In this document: positions 17,912 to 26,594 of the stretch, piece by piece
How the letters are laid out: each line of letters begins with the position of its first letter
Numbering within the stretch: position 1 is the first letter of the stretch
NCBI RefSeq assembly: GCF_900101175.1
Contig: NZ_FNFQ01000015.1
Coordinates: 1-64,000 of the forward strand
DNA: 64,000 nt
Source of the DNA: Stenotrophomonas pavanii
GTDB lineage: Bacteria; Pseudomonadota; Gammaproteobacteria; Xanthomonadales; Xanthomonadaceae
Direction of reading: 5' to 3'
Made by a program: the position numbers and the translations under genes
Notes under the pieces: generated by a model
What the model saw: only the letters and a program-made list of their open reading frames with translations
Told to the model about the DNA's origin: nothing
Databases searched by the model: none

Positions 17912-18381
17912 GCCAGCGGCACCTCGAAACTGCGCTTCAACGTGCCCAGCGCCACCGATGTGCGGAAGCGCTCGATGTTGTCATCTGCGCTGAACAGCCG
18001 CTCGGTGATCGCCTCGTACTCTTCCATCGACGCGGCCGACACCAGCAGCAGGAAATCGCCATCGCCGGTGATCGAGTAGCACTGCTGCACCGCCGGGTCG
18101 TCCTGCACGCGGCGCTTGAACGGTGCCACGCGGTCGCGCTGCTCGCTGACCACGCGCACCTCGACGATGATGGTCAGCGGTCGCCCGACCCTGGCCGCGT
18201 CGACCACCGCCACGTTGGCGGCGATCACGCCGCCGTCCTGCAGGCGCTTGATGCGGCGCTGCACGGCCGGCGCGGACAGGTGCACAGCCTCGGCGATTTC
18301 GCGTTGCGGCAGGGTGTTGTCCCGCTGCAGCAGGTCGAGGATGGCGCGGTCGAAGCTGTCGAGCACGGGGGCGGTGGCCAT
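17908..18381 (-). CDS. Lrp/AsnC family transcriptional regulator
   Basis: A 157-residue regulator. The N-terminal winged HTH (LDSFDRAILDLLQRDNTLPQREIAEAVHLSAPAVQRRIKRL) is followed by the RAM ligand-binding domain (about 70-150, with CYSITGDGDFLLLVSA). The start at 18381 matches the family start. It is divergent from an amino-acid-exporter-like EamA gene 72 bases away, which suggests it controls that exporter, as LysG/Lrp-type pairs do; this is inference. It overlaps the M23 gene. Confidence 0.93.
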   Translation of the reverse strand: MATAPVLDSFDRAILDLLQRDNTLPQREIAEAVHLSAPAVQRRIKRLQDGGVIAANVAVVDAARVGRPLTIIVEVRVVSEQRDRVAPFKRRVQDDPAVQQCYSITGDGDFLLLVSAASMEEYEAITERLFSADDNIERFRTSVALGTLKRSFEVPLA

Positions 18382-18453
18382 GGCGAGCAGAAGTTGCACG
18401 AACGGGCCGTCAATTGAGCCAAGTGCTCGGCGCCGGCGCAATAGACTTTGCCC

Positions 18454-19323
18454 ATGCAGACCCCACGACTCGCGCCGATGTTACCGGCGCTGGCGGTGCT
18501 TGGCTCGGTCACCTCGCTGGCCATCGGCACCTCCTATGCAAAAAACCTGTTCCCGCTGATCGGCGCGCAGGGCACCAGCGCGCTGCGCGTGGGCTTCTCG
18601 GCCCTGTTGCTGCTGCTGTTCTGGCGGCCGTGGCGCTGGAAGACCGGCCGCGCGGATGCGATCACCATCCTGCGCTACGGGCTCACCCTGGGCCTGATGA
18701 ACCTGCTGTTCTACATGGCCCTGCGTACGATTCCCTTCGGCATCGCGGTGGCCATCGAGTTCACCGGGCCGCTGACGGTGGCGATGCTGTCGTCACGACG
18801 ACCGATCGATTTCCTCTGGGTGGGCTGTGCGGCGGTGGGATTGCTGTTGCTGCTGCCGATCGGCGGCGGCCCGGCGCTGGATCCGGCCGGCGTGCTGTAT
18901 GCGATGGGTGCTGCGGCGTGCTGGGGCCTGTACATCGTGTTCGGCAAGCGTGCCGGGCACCTGCACGCCGGGCATTCGGTGTCGCTGGGGCTGCTGGCGG
19001 CGTCGCTGGTGGTGGTGCCGGTGGGCGTGGTGCACGCCGGCGCGGCGCTGCTGGACCCGAAGATCCTGGCCGCCGGCCTGCTGGTGGCGCTGGTCTCCAG
19101 CGCGATCCCGATGTCGCTGGAAATGATGGCGCTCAAGCGCCTGCCGAAGGAGACGTTCGGCATCCTGATCAGCATGGAGCCGGCGGTGGCCGCACTGTGG
19201 GCGATGCTGCTGCTGCACGAACACCTGCATGGGCTGCAGTGGCTGGCGATCGGCTGCACGGTGCTGGCCTCGGTGGGCAGCACGATGACCGCGCGGCGCC
19301 TGAAGGCACCCGTCACCGCCTGA
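18454..19323 (+). CDS. EamA/DMT family transporter (RhtA-like)
   Basis: A 289-residue inner-membrane drug/metabolite transporter with ten hydrophobic segments forming two EamA halves. Segments such as GLMNLLFYMALRTIPFGIAVAIEFTGPL and MSLEMMALKRLPKETFGILISMEPAVAALWAM closely resemble the threonine/homoserine exporter RhtA. Divergence from an Lrp-type regulator supports an amino-acid efflux role. The ATG at 18454 lacks a clear ribosome site; the ATG at 18484 is a possible later start. Its stop codon is the first base triplet of a repeated element (19321). Confidence 0.88.
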   Translation: MQTPRLAPMLPALAVLGSVTSLAIGTSYAKNLFPLIGAQGTSALRVGFSALLLLLFWRPWRWKTGRADAITILRYGLTLGLMNLLFYMALRTIPFGIAVAIEFTGPLTVAMLSSRRPIDFLWVGCAAVGLLLLLPIGGGPALDPAGVLYAMGAAACWGLYIVFGKRAGHLHAGHSVSLGLLAASLVVVPVGVVHAGAALLDPKILAAGLLVALVSSAIPMSLEMMALKRLPKETFGILISMEPAVAALWAMLLLHEHLHGLQWLAIGCTVLASVGSTMTARRLKAPVTA

Positions 19324-19358
19324 AAAAAGGGGACGGAGGGGATTAAGTCGTTTATGCC
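19321..19358 (+). repeat. GGGGACGGAGGGGATTAAGTCG repeat, half copy
   Basis: The 38 bases from the TGA stop of the EamA gene are identical to 46683-46720, where they form one arm and the loop of a perfect hairpin. Here the second arm is missing. Similar A-run plus GGGGAC sequences are found near REP-associated tyrosine transposases in proteobacteria; that link is from memory. Confidence 0.7.
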
Positions 19359-19433
19359 CTGATTTAGGGGGCGCCCGGCGGCGGCCGGCGCGAAGCGTGC
19401 GGACCAACGGTCCGCACCTACCAGGGCGGCGGT

Positions 19434-20201
19434 TCAGCGCAGGGCGTCAGTCGGGACGTCGATCTGCATCGCCAGGGCGAGGTGATCGGAGAACGCGGCC
19501 GGTACGGCTTCCACGGTGCGGGTCAGCAGTCCGCTGCTGACCAGGATGTGGTCGATGGCGCGATCGGGGCGCCAGCTGGGGAAGGTCGGCACGATGCAGT
19601 CGGGCGGCTGCAGCCGGGTCTTCTGGTACAGCACCTGCATTTCCGGGCGTTCGGCCAGGCAGTTGAAGTCGCCCATCAGCACCGCGTTGGGGTGGTCGGA
19701 CAGCAGTTCGGCGATGAAGCCCAGCTGCGACATCCGCGAGCCCGCACCCAATGACAGATGCGCCACCGCCACCGCCAGGCCATCGGTACCGTCGCCGAAC
19801 TTGGCCAGCAGCACGCCACGCCCGCCGATGCGGCCGGGCAGGGCATGGTCCTGCACTTCCACCGGTTCCAGCTTGCTCAGCAGGCCATTGGCACTGGACG
19901 CCACGCCGCCCATGCGCCGGTTCGGCTGGTGGCTCCAGTAGTTGAAGCCGGCGCGCTGGGCCAGGTAGTGGGTCTGGTTGGTGAAGCCCGAGCGCAGGCT
20001 GCCCGGGTCGGCCTCCTGCAGGCCGACGATGTCATGGTCGCGCGCCAGGGTGGCGATCGCGTCCAGGCTGCTGCGCTTGCGACCCGCCGGCAGCGCATGT
20101 GACCAGCTGCGGGTCACATAGTCGCTGTAGCGGCGGGTACTTGAGCCGGCCTGGATGTTGGCCGTCAGCAAGCGCAGGGTCCGTGTACGGGGGGAATTCA
20201 C
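19434..20201 (-). CDS. endonuclease/exonuclease/phosphatase family protein
   Basis: A 255-residue EEP-fold metal-dependent phosphoesterase. Motifs are LLTANIQ at the N-terminus, IVGLQEAD (catalytic metal Glu), GVASSANGLLSK, VAVAHLSLGAG, LMGDFNC (Asp/Asn) and the C-terminal FSDHLAL (SDH). No signal peptide is visible, so it should be cytosolic. The start is a GTG at 20201; no internal ATG would keep the first strand. It is near the dsbA genes on the same strand, but a functional link is not evident. Substrate unknown. Confidence 0.87.
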   Translation of the reverse strand: MNSPRTRTLRLLTANIQAGSSTRRYSDYVTRSWSHALPAGRKRSSLDAIATLARDHDIVGLQEADPGSLRSGFTNQTHYLAQRAGFNYWSHQPNRRMGGVASSANGLLSKLEPVEVQDHALPGRIGGRGVLLAKFGDGTDGLAVAVAHLSLGAGSRMSQLGFIAELLSDHPNAVLMGDFNCLAERPEMQVLYQKTRLQPPDCIVPTFPSWRPDRAIDHILVSSGLLTRTVEAVPAAFSDHLALAMQIDVPTDALR

Positions 20202-20224
20202 GGCCGGGAAATGCGTCTCTTGGA

Positions 20225-21058
20225 TCAGTGAGCCTGGGCCGCACCGCGTTCGCGGGCGATCAGGTGGTCGGCGATGCGCAGCATGTCCGGGAAGCTCTTC
20301 CCCTTCACCAGGTACTTGCCGTTGACGATGATCGACGGGGTGCCGCTGATCTGGCTGCGCTGGGCGAACTGCTTGGCCGAGTTGGTCTTGGCGTTCACTG
20401 CGAAGCTGCCCATGGTGGCGGCGAACTGCTTCGGATCCACGCCATAGGCGGCGTAGAACTTGGCGATGTCTTCCACCGAATCACGGCCGCGCTCACCCTT
20501 CAGGGTCTTCTGCGAGTGGATGGCGGCATACAGCGCTTCGTGGGTCTTTTCCTGCACGCCCAGGGTCTGCGCGGCGTAGAACGCACGGGCATAGTCATCC
20601 CAGGTGCCGCCGAACATGGCCGGCACGTAGACGAAGTTGACGTCGCTCGGCAGGCCGGCCTTCCACGGGCCGACCAGCGGCTGGAACGCGGCGCAGGCCG
20701 GGCAGACGTAGCCGAAGATCTCGGTCACTTCGATCTTGCCGGCGGCCGGCTGGAACGGCTGGCCGTTCGGGATCACCTGGTAATCGGCGCCTTCCACCGG
20801 GGCCGGACCGGTCAGCGCGGCGGTGGTCGGGGCCGGCGCGGCGGCCGGAGTCGCTTCGGCCGGGGCCTTGTCGCCTTCGGCGGCAGCCGGCGCGGCGCCT
20901 TCGCTGCCCGCCGCCGGCGCAGCGGCCGGTTCGGGGGTGGCCGGGGCGGCGGCCGGTGCGGCCGGGGCCGCGGTGGTGTTGGTGCTGCCGTCATCAGCCT
21001 TGCAGGCAGCCAGGATCGGCAGCAGCGCTGCGAGGGCGAGGGCGTAACGGATCTTCAT
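20225..21058 (-). CDS. DsbA-like lipoprotein thiol oxidoreductase with A/P linker
   Basis: A 277-residue periplasmic thiol:disulfide oxidoreductase. A lipobox (ILAAC, Cys19) suggests lipoprotein anchoring. Residues about 22-88 are an alanine/proline/glutamate low-complexity tether. The thioredoxin fold then carries CPAC in FGYVCPACAAF (about residue 119) and the cis-Pro loop SGTPSIIVNGKYLV. CPAC differs from the CPHC of classic DsbA. It lies in tandem with a second DsbA, so duplication with one copy gaining the tether is likely. Confidence 0.92.
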   Translation of the reverse strand: MKIRYALALAALLPILAACKADDGSTNTTAAPAAPAAAPATPEPAAAPAAGSEGAAPAAAEGDKAPAEATPAAAPAPTTAALTGPAPVEGADYQVIPNGQPFQPAAGKIEVTEIFGYVCPACAAFQPLVGPWKAGLPSDVNFVYVPAMFGGTWDDYARAFYAAQTLGVQEKTHEALYAAIHSQKTLKGERGRDSVEDIAKFYAAYGVDPKQFAATMGSFAVNAKTNSAKQFAQRSQISGTPSIIVNGKYLVKGKSFPDMLRIADHLIARERGAAQAH

Positions 21059-21164
21059 GGAAACGTCTCCAGCATCTGGAAAGGTGGGGCCGGCGCCAGG
21101 CGCCAGCCAGGGGGAAATGATGACATGCGGCGGCGACAGCGCCGTGTCGAGGGTGGGCGTTGGT

Positions 21165-21815
21165 TCAGCGGCCGCGGGCGGCGCGGGCCTGGGCGATCAG
21201 CGCCGAGGCGATGCGCAGCTGGTCGTCGAAGCTGTTGCCGCGCACCAGGTACTGGCCGTTGATGATGATGGCCGGGGTGCCCGGCACCTTGGTGCGCTGG
21301 GCGAACGCGCGCGCGGCCTCGACCTTCTTCTGCACGGCATCGCCGCGCAGCGCCTGGAGGTAGCGGTCCGGGGTCACGCCGTAGGCCTTGTAGAACGTGG
21401 CGAGCTCATCGGCCGAGACGTTCTGCATCGGCAGCGATCCCTGCTCGTGCAGGGCCTTGAACACGGCAGCGTGGCTGCGCTTGGCCACGCCGACTTCGTC
21501 GGCGGCGTAGTAGGCCAGTGCCCAGGCATCCCAGGCGCCACCGAAGGCCGCCGGGACCGGCGTGAAGCGCACGTCGGCCGGCAGCTTGGCCGCCCAGGCT
21601 TCCAGCTGCGGTTCGAAATGGGCGCAGTGCGGGCAGGTGTAGCCGAAGACCTCGACCACCTCGATCTTGCCGGCCAGCGGCTGGAACGGGCCCGGCTGGG
21701 CGATGCGCTCGTAGTCTTTGCCCTCGACCAGCGGGGCATTGGCGGGGGTGGCGGCGCAGGCTGCCAGCGGCAGCAGCACCAGCACGGACAACAGCAGGCG
21801 GGAAATCAACCTCAT
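21165..21815 (-). CDS. dsbA: thiol:disulfide interchange protein DsbA
   Basis: A 216-residue DsbA that introduces disulfides into exported proteins. The N-terminus is a signal, possibly lipoprotein (LPLAACAA). The active site is CPHC (FGYTCPHCAHF) and the cis-Pro loop is PGTPAIIINGQYLVRG. The start at 21815 gives the standard signal; frames extending further upstream are not plausible. It sits between the tethered DsbA paralogue and cytochrome c4, a layout seen in Xanthomonadaceae. No dsbB is in the window. Confidence 0.94.
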   Translation of the reverse strand: MRLISRLLLSVLVLLPLAACAATPANAPLVEGKDYERIAQPGPFQPLAGKIEVVEVFGYTCPHCAHFEPQLEAWAAKLPADVRFTPVPAAFGGAWDAWALAYYAADEVGVAKRSHAAVFKALHEQGSLPMQNVSADELATFYKAYGVTPDRYLQALRGDAVQKKVEAARAFAQRTKVPGTPAIIINGQYLVRGNSFDDQLRIASALIAQARAARGR

Positions 21816-21921
21816 CGACACGCATCTCCGTTGAAAAAAGCAACGCCGGCGCAGCCGCCGGCGTGAAGGAAACATACCGCAGCCGTGGGCCGACGTCGCG
21901 GCCCCGGCCGACCAGTGGTGC

Positions 21922-22722
21922 TCAGGGGGCGGCAGCCGGTTGTGTCGGCGCGGCCGCAGCGGCCACATCGTCGGCCTTGTTGTGCAGGCCCTGCAGGTAG
22001 CTCGACAGGGCCTGCACCTCCTGCTCGCTGAGCTTCTGCGCGACCGTGGCCATGATCTGGAAGTGCGCCTTGTCGGTCTCGTTGGTCTGGCCGGCCTGGT
22101 ACTCCTGCAGGCGGCGCGCGACATAGCTGGCGTGCTGCCCACCCAGGTGTGGATAGGCCGGGCCGGGATTGCCGGCACCGCTGGGGCCGTGGCAGGCCAT
22201 GCAGGCCGGCAGGCCACGCTTGGCATCGCCGCCACGGTAGAGCTGCTGGCCGATCTCGTAGAACTTCATGCCCTTGTAGGGGCCGTCGGTGACCGCCGTG
22301 TCATCGGCGATGCCCGCGTTGGCCTTCTGCGTGGCGAAGTAGGCGCCGATATCGCGCATGTCCTGCGGGGTGAGGTTCTGCACGAACGGCACCATCGCCA
22401 CCGCGGCGCCGGAACTGCGCTGGCCATTGGCGATCAGGGCCATCTGCTGGGCCACGTAGCGTTCGCTCTGGCCGGCGATGGACGGATACATCTCCACCGT
22501 GGAGTTGCCGTCGGCGCCATGGCAGGCCGCACAGGCCGTCGCCTTGGTCTGGCCGGCCTTGGCATCACCCCAGTGGGTCTTGCTGAAGTCCACCTCCAGC
22601 GACGCGGTGCGGATCGGCCCGTTGTCGGGCAGCGGAGTCAACGTGGTCTGCGCGAACGCAGCGGCGGCAACGACTACGGCAGTGGCAAGGGCGGATACGG
22701 CAAGAACGCGAGCGTGGCGCAT
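21922..22722 (-). CDS. cytochrome c4 (di-haem c-type cytochrome)
   Basis: A 266-residue periplasmic electron carrier. Its signal peptide ends AAAFA near 24. Two haem sites are CAACH (about 63) and CMACH (about 173), each in a class I cytochrome c domain. Later Met residues (for example MVPFVQNL and IMATVAQKL) could be axial ligands. The start at 22722 follows ggag. It probably donates electrons to terminal oxidases. Its place next to dsbA fits redox folding of exported proteins, though co-regulation is not proven. Confidence 0.95.
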   Translation of the reverse strand: MRHARVLAVSALATAVVVAAAAFAQTTLTPLPDNGPIRTASLEVDFSKTHWGDAKAGQTKATACAACHGADGNSTVEMYPSIAGQSERYVAQQMALIANGQRSSGAAVAMVPFVQNLTPQDMRDIGAYFATQKANAGIADDTAVTDGPYKGMKFYEIGQQLYRGGDAKRGLPACMACHGPSGAGNPGPAYPHLGGQHASYVARRLQEYQAGQTNETDKAHFQIMATVAQKLSEQEVQALSSYLQGLHNKADDVAAAAAPTQPAAAP

Positions 22723-22879
22723 GCTGAAGCTCCGTATGGACCGGGCCGGGCGATGGCGGCCGGCATCGCCCGGATTATCAACGCCGTTTCCGCGCACGGT
22801 CAACGCAGCAGTGCAGCAAAAATGCCGGCACGGGCCGCCGGCACGGGCGCGCGGCGCCGCAACATGCGATCCTAGGCAT

Positions 22880-23482
22880 ATGTCATTGCTCATCGAACGC
22901 GCCCGTTACCACCTCTCGGCCCACAATGTGCGGCAGCTGCCGCCCGATGAAGGGGCCGAAGTGGCCTTCGCCGGCCGCTCCAACGCCGGCAAGTCCAGTG
23001 CGCTCAACGCGCTGACCCGCCAGAACGCCCTGGCCCGTGTCTCCAAGACTCCCGGCCGCACCCAGCAGCTGGTGTTCTTCCAGATCACTCCGGACGCGCA
23101 CCTGGTCGATCTGCCCGGTTATGGCTACGCCAAGGTGCCGCTGGACCTGCAGGCGCACTGGCAGGCCTTCATCGACAGGTATTTCCGCACCCGGGAGGCC
23201 CTGAAGGGGCTGGTGGTGGTGATGGACATCCGCCATCCGCTGAAGGACTACGACCGGCAGATGCTGGCTTATGCCGTGCAGCGCGGCCTGCCGGCGCACG
23301 CGCTGCTGACCAAGGCCGACAAGCTCAGCCGCAGCCAGCAGATGCAGACGCTGCAGAAGGTGCGCAAGGAGCTGCACTCGGCCTATGGCGACAGCGTCAG
23401 CGTGCAGGTGTTCTCCGGCGAAGACCGCACCGGCGTGGACGAAGCCCGCGGCGTGATCGGCGGCTGGCTGGGGCTGGAATAA
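22880..23482 (+). CDS. engB: ribosome biogenesis GTPase EngB (YihA/YsxC)
   Basis: A 200-residue essential GTPase that helps assemble the 50S subunit. G1 is GRSNAGKSS, G3 is DLPGYGYAKV and G4 is TKADKLS. Family length and the start MSLLIERARYHLS agree. It is divergent from cytochrome c4. Confidence 0.97.
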   Translation: MSLLIERARYHLSAHNVRQLPPDEGAEVAFAGRSNAGKSSALNALTRQNALARVSKTPGRTQQLVFFQITPDAHLVDLPGYGYAKVPLDLQAHWQAFIDRYFRTREALKGLVVVMDIRHPLKDYDRQMLAYAVQRGLPAHALLTKADKLSRSQQMQTLQKVRKELHSAYGDSVSVQVFSGEDRTGVDEARGVIGGWLGLE

Positions 23483-23494
23483 GGCTCTCCGGTC

Positions 23495-23550
23495 GCCCGG
23501 CTGGCAGCCGGGCGCTACCCGATCGGGTGGGTGCCGACCTTGGTCGGCAC
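23495..23550. repeat. two GTAG-type REP palindromes
   Basis: An inverted element (gcccggctggcagccgggcgctac) at 23495-23518, then gggtgggtgccgacc-ttg-gtcggcac at 23525-23550. They lie between the convergent engB and metallo-beta-lactamase-fold genes and may double as terminators. Confidence 0.65.
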
Positions 23551-23554
23551 ACCC

Positions 23555-24526
23555 TCACAACGGCGAATACTCCGCCGGCACCCACGCATAGGCCTGGCCT
23601 TCGCTGCGCACGTGGCCCAGGCCCGGGAACGGCAGGTGTGCACCGGCCACCCACCAGCCGCGGGTGGTGGCCTGCTGCAGCAGGCTCCGGCGGCTGGCGA
23701 TGGCCGCCTTGCGGTCCGAGTCGGCCTCGAACGCCGCCTCCGGATGCGCGAACTGCACCGCGTGGAAGTGCAGCACATCGCCCCACACCAGCAGTGACTG
23801 GCCCTGGCTGTCGAACCGGTAGGAGACATGGCCGGGGGTATGGCCATGGGTATCCATCGCTACCGCGCCACCGGGCAGGGCATCGCCGGGGCTGAAGGTG
23901 CGCAGGTGGCCGCTGGCCTGATACGGCGCCACCGCGTTGCGTGCCAGCGGGAAGGCGAAGCGCACGCCCTTCGGCGCGGTGGCCTCGCTGGCCGGGTTGA
24001 GCCAGTAATCGGCATCCGCCTTGGACAACCACACCGTGGCATTCGGGTAGGCCGGCTTGCCCTGTGCGTCGAGTACGCCGCACAGGTGGTCCGGATGGGC
24101 GTGGGTCAGCAGCACCTCATCCACCTCGGACGGGTCCACGCCGGAGGCACGCAGATTGCCCAGCACCTGGCCCAGGCCGGGGCCGAAGCACTGCGCCGTG
24201 CCGGTGTCGACCAGGGTGAGGTGGTTGCCCTGACGCACCAGGAAGGCGTTGATCGCGGTCTGCAGGCCTTTCTTGTCTTCCGGTACGTAGCGGCCTTCCA
24301 GCAGGCGGCTGACCAGCGTCGCTGGCACATCCACCACTTCCTGGCGGCCCAGCGCGACCACGCCATCGAACAGCGCGGTGACCTGCAAGGTGCCGACGCG
24401 CTGGTGGTAGACGCCGGGTACCTGCTGGGTGGGCGCGGGCGAGGTGGCTTCGGCCAGCGCAGCCAGCGGCAGGGAGGACAGGGCCAGCAGCAGGGCGCCG
24501 CGCAGCGGCAGGGGGTGCAGGGTCAT
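23555..24526 (-). CDS. exported MBL-fold metallo-hydrolase
   Basis: A 323-residue metallo-beta-lactamase-fold hydrolase with a Sec signal (to about 26, PLAALA). The zinc motif THAHPDHLCG (HxHxDH) is intact at about residue 146, with further ligands in DTHGHTPGH and VWGDVLHFHAV. This architecture is common in quorum-quenching-lactonase-like and other hydrolases, but it is not a confirmed beta-lactamase. The substrate is unknown. The ATG at 24526 is chosen for the signal peptide. Confidence 0.88.
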   Translation of the reverse strand: MTLHPLPLRGALLLALSSLPLAALAEATSPAPTQQVPGVYHQRVGTLQVTALFDGVVALGRQEVVDVPATLVSRLLEGRYVPEDKKGLQTAINAFLVRQGNHLTLVDTGTAQCFGPGLGQVLGNLRASGVDPSEVDEVLLTHAHPDHLCGVLDAQGKPAYPNATVWLSKADADYWLNPASEATAPKGVRFAFPLARNAVAPYQASGHLRTFSPGDALPGGAVAMDTHGHTPGHVSYRFDSQGQSLLVWGDVLHFHAVQFAHPEAAFEADSDRKAAIASRRSLLQQATTRGWWVAGAHLPFPGLGHVRSEGQAYAWVPAEYSPL

Positions 24527-24704
24527 GGCGGTTCTCGGTGAACGGGTGATTCCGTGGTGCCAGCGTGCCGTGACGGGCGTATGCGCGGCGCTCAATCCGC
24601 TGCGCGGAATGCTCAGGGAAGGGGTGTTGTCTGCAGGGCTGCGCCCTGCACCCGCAGAGGCAACGGCAATGGCCGAAGCAACAGCAACAGCAACAGCGGG
24701 CTAT

Positions 24705-24844
24705 CCGTGGGATGGCGGGGTGGGTCCGGTTGCGGGGGACGCCGCAAGTCCCACTCCGGGGCCCAGCCGCCAGCGGCTGGGCCGGACCGCGGAGCGGGGT
24801 TTACGGCGTGTCCTGCCCACCCACACCTCCCCGCCATCCCACGG
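24705..24844. repeat. long imperfect hairpin element with TTTACGGCGTGTCCTG motif
   Basis: Outer arms ccgtgggatggcgggg (24705-24720) and its exact complement (24829-24844) enclose further pairing and an inner hairpin with arms ggcccagccg / cggctgggcc. The right arm contains gggtttacggcgtgtcctgc, shared with elements at 53947 and 54198. The remaining gap 24527-24917 also holds a (caacag)n stretch at about 24679-24696 and an SMAG element. Confidence 0.75.
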
Positions 24845-24863
24845 AATGCACGCTGTTGCTGTT

Positions 24864-24885
24864 GCCGGCCAGCGGCCGGCACTAC
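24864..24885 (-). repeat. SMAG REP element
   Basis: Inverted GTAG-tgccggccgctggccggc, 20 bases after the long hairpin element and 33 bases before the end of the AraC-type gene. Confidence 0.85.
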
Positions 24886-24917
24886 CGAAGCAGGGCTGCA
24901 AGCCCTGCCGAACCCCC

Positions 24918-25742
24918 TCAAATGTCGGTCGGAGCCAGTCCGTACTGCTCGGCGAAGCGCTTGCTGAAACTCGCCGCAGACCGGTAACCCGCGCGTGCGG
25001 CGACGGTCTTCAGTGGCAGGTCGGTGGTGTAGAGCAGCTGCATGCCATGCGCCAACCGCGCCTCGGTGAGCAGCTGGCGCAGGCTGGTGGCTTCGGCGGC
25101 GAGGCGGCGGCGCAGGGTGGCGCCGCTCAGCGCGAACTGCGCTTCCACATCACGTGATTGCCAGTCGCGTGCCGGTTCGGCGGCGATGCGGTCGCGGATC
25201 TGTTCGCTCAGGCTCGGCGCCTGCGGCAGCAGCAGGTTGCCATGACCCTGGCGGCACAGGGTCAGCACCAGCGAGGCCAGGGCCAGTCGCGCTTCGCTGT
25301 AACGCCCGTCCTGCAGTGATTGCCGCCACTGGCGCAGCACCACGGCATGTTCGATCAACGGCAGCCGCGCCATCGCCGGACCCTGCGCGGGAAGCTCTTC
25401 GTTCCAGAGCGTACGCGCCGCCGCCAGCACTTCGGCGCAGAGTGGCACGATGGCACTGAGGTAGCGGCCGCTGCAGGGATCAGGGGTGTTGACCACGTCG
25501 ATGCGGCACCGCTGGGTCAGCAGCAGGATGTCGCCGGGAACGAACGTCAGCGACTGGTGTGCAGTGCGCACCTGCTTGCGGCCTTCCAGCAGGATCGCGA
25601 ACTGCGGCTGCGGAACCTCTACCGAACTGGCGCCATGCTCGCGGCGCGCGGTGATGCAGGCGTAGCCCTCGGCGCGCCCGCAGCCGGCCAGACTGGCCAT
25701 CTCGGCCAGCACTGCGGTGGCCGGTGGCAGCATGCCGGTCAT
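24918..25742 (-). CDS. AraC family transcriptional regulator
   Basis: A 274-residue regulator. The N-terminal part is a cupin-like sensor of the AraC_N type (PQPQFAILLEGRKQV, FVPGDILLLTQRC). The C-terminal double HTH (about 175-274) ends in the signature LPLKTVAARAGYRSAASFSKRFAEQYGLAPTDI. The start at 25742 overlaps the VIT-family stop by four bases (ATGA), so the two genes are an operon; an ATG at 25733 is possible. The effector is unknown. A target may be its operon partner or the nearby metallo-hydrolase gene. Confidence 0.92.
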   Translation of the reverse strand: MTGMLPPATAVLAEMASLAGCGRAEGYACITARREHGASSVEVPQPQFAILLEGRKQVRTAHQSLTFVPGDILLLTQRCRIDVVNTPDPCSGRYLSAIVPLCAEVLAAARTLWNEELPAQGPAMARLPLIEHAVVLRQWRQSLQDGRYSEARLALASLVLTLCRQGHGNLLLPQAPSLSEQIRDRIAAEPARDWQSRDVEAQFALSGATLRRRLAAEATSLRQLLTEARLAHGMQLLYTTDLPLKTVAARAGYRSAASFSKRFAEQYGLAPTDI

Positions 25743-26443
25743 GACACCTGGGCACCGAACAGGCGACCGACGCCGGCCGCCGCAGCCATCGCCAACGCGC
25801 CCCAGAACATCACCCGGATCGCGCCGCGCACAGGCGGTGCACCCCCGGCCCGGGCTGCCACCGCGCCGGTCAGGCACAGGCCGAGCAGGGTGCTGGCAGT
25901 GGTCATCAATGCGACCTTGTCGACCGGCGCCAGCAGGGCGGTCAGCACCGGCAGTGCTGCTCCGCAGGTGAACGCACCGGCCGAGGCCAGCGCCGCCTGC
26001 AGCGCGCGCGCGCGCAGGGTGTCGGTGATGCCCAGCTCATCGCGGGCGTGGGCACCCAGTGCATCGTGGGCGGTCAGCTGTTCGGCCACCTGCCGGGCCA
26101 ATGCAGGCTCCAGGCCGCGGTGGCGATAGATCGCAGCCAGTTCCTCCAGCTCGCTGTGCGGGTCTTCGCGCAGTTCGCGCGTTTCCATGGCCAGGTCGGC
26201 CGCTTCGGTGTCGGCCTGGGTCTGCACCGAGACATACTCGCCGGCGGCCATCGACATCGCGCCGGCCACGGTGCCGGCCACGCCGGTGGCGAGGAGGGTG
26301 GCAGCGGAGGCGCCGCTGGCCGCCACGCCGACCACCAGGCCGGCCACCGAGACGATGCCATCGTTGGCGCCCAGCACGGCGGCACGCAGCCAGCCGACGC
26401 GCTCGGAGCGGTGCAGTTCGGGGTGTCGCGAATGGCGGCTCAT
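25739..26443 (-). CDS. VIT1/CCC1 family transporter
   Basis: A 234-residue inner-membrane protein of the vacuolar iron transporter family, which in bacteria exports or stores Fe/Mn. Signatures are RAAVLGANDGIVSVAGLVVGVAASG at the N-terminus and the MAAGEYVSVQTQADTEAADL block, then an acidic/helical cytoplasmic loop (ETRELREDPHSELEELAAIY) and three C-terminal helices, giving five in total. Translation is coupled to the downstream AraC-type regulator. Confidence 0.9.
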   Translation of the reverse strand: MSRHSRHPELHRSERVGWLRAAVLGANDGIVSVAGLVVGVAASGASAATLLATGVAGTVAGAMSMAAGEYVSVQTQADTEAADLAMETRELREDPHSELEELAAIYRHRGLEPALARQVAEQLTAHDALGAHARDELGITDTLRARALQAALASAGAFTCGAALPVLTALLAPVDKVALMTTASTLLGLCLTGAVAARAGGAPPVRGAIRVMFWGALAMAAAAGVGRLFGAQVS

Positions 26444-26594
26444 GCGCTGAGTGTACGAGGGTCAAGAGGGCGTCGGTAGGATGCTGAAACCCGTCACCGT
26501 CGCATGACGCAACGGGGTGCCACGCTATAGTGCGCCCTTGCGATGGAAGGCCGCGAGCCCCACATCCCCCGCCACCGTCCAGCGAGCCTTCCCC

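Noticed and set aside
23555..24526. Metallo-beta-lactamase antibiotic resistance gene
   Set aside because: It has the fold and HxHxDH motif, but lacks sequence features of the known L1-type enzyme and resembles general MBL-fold hydrolases.
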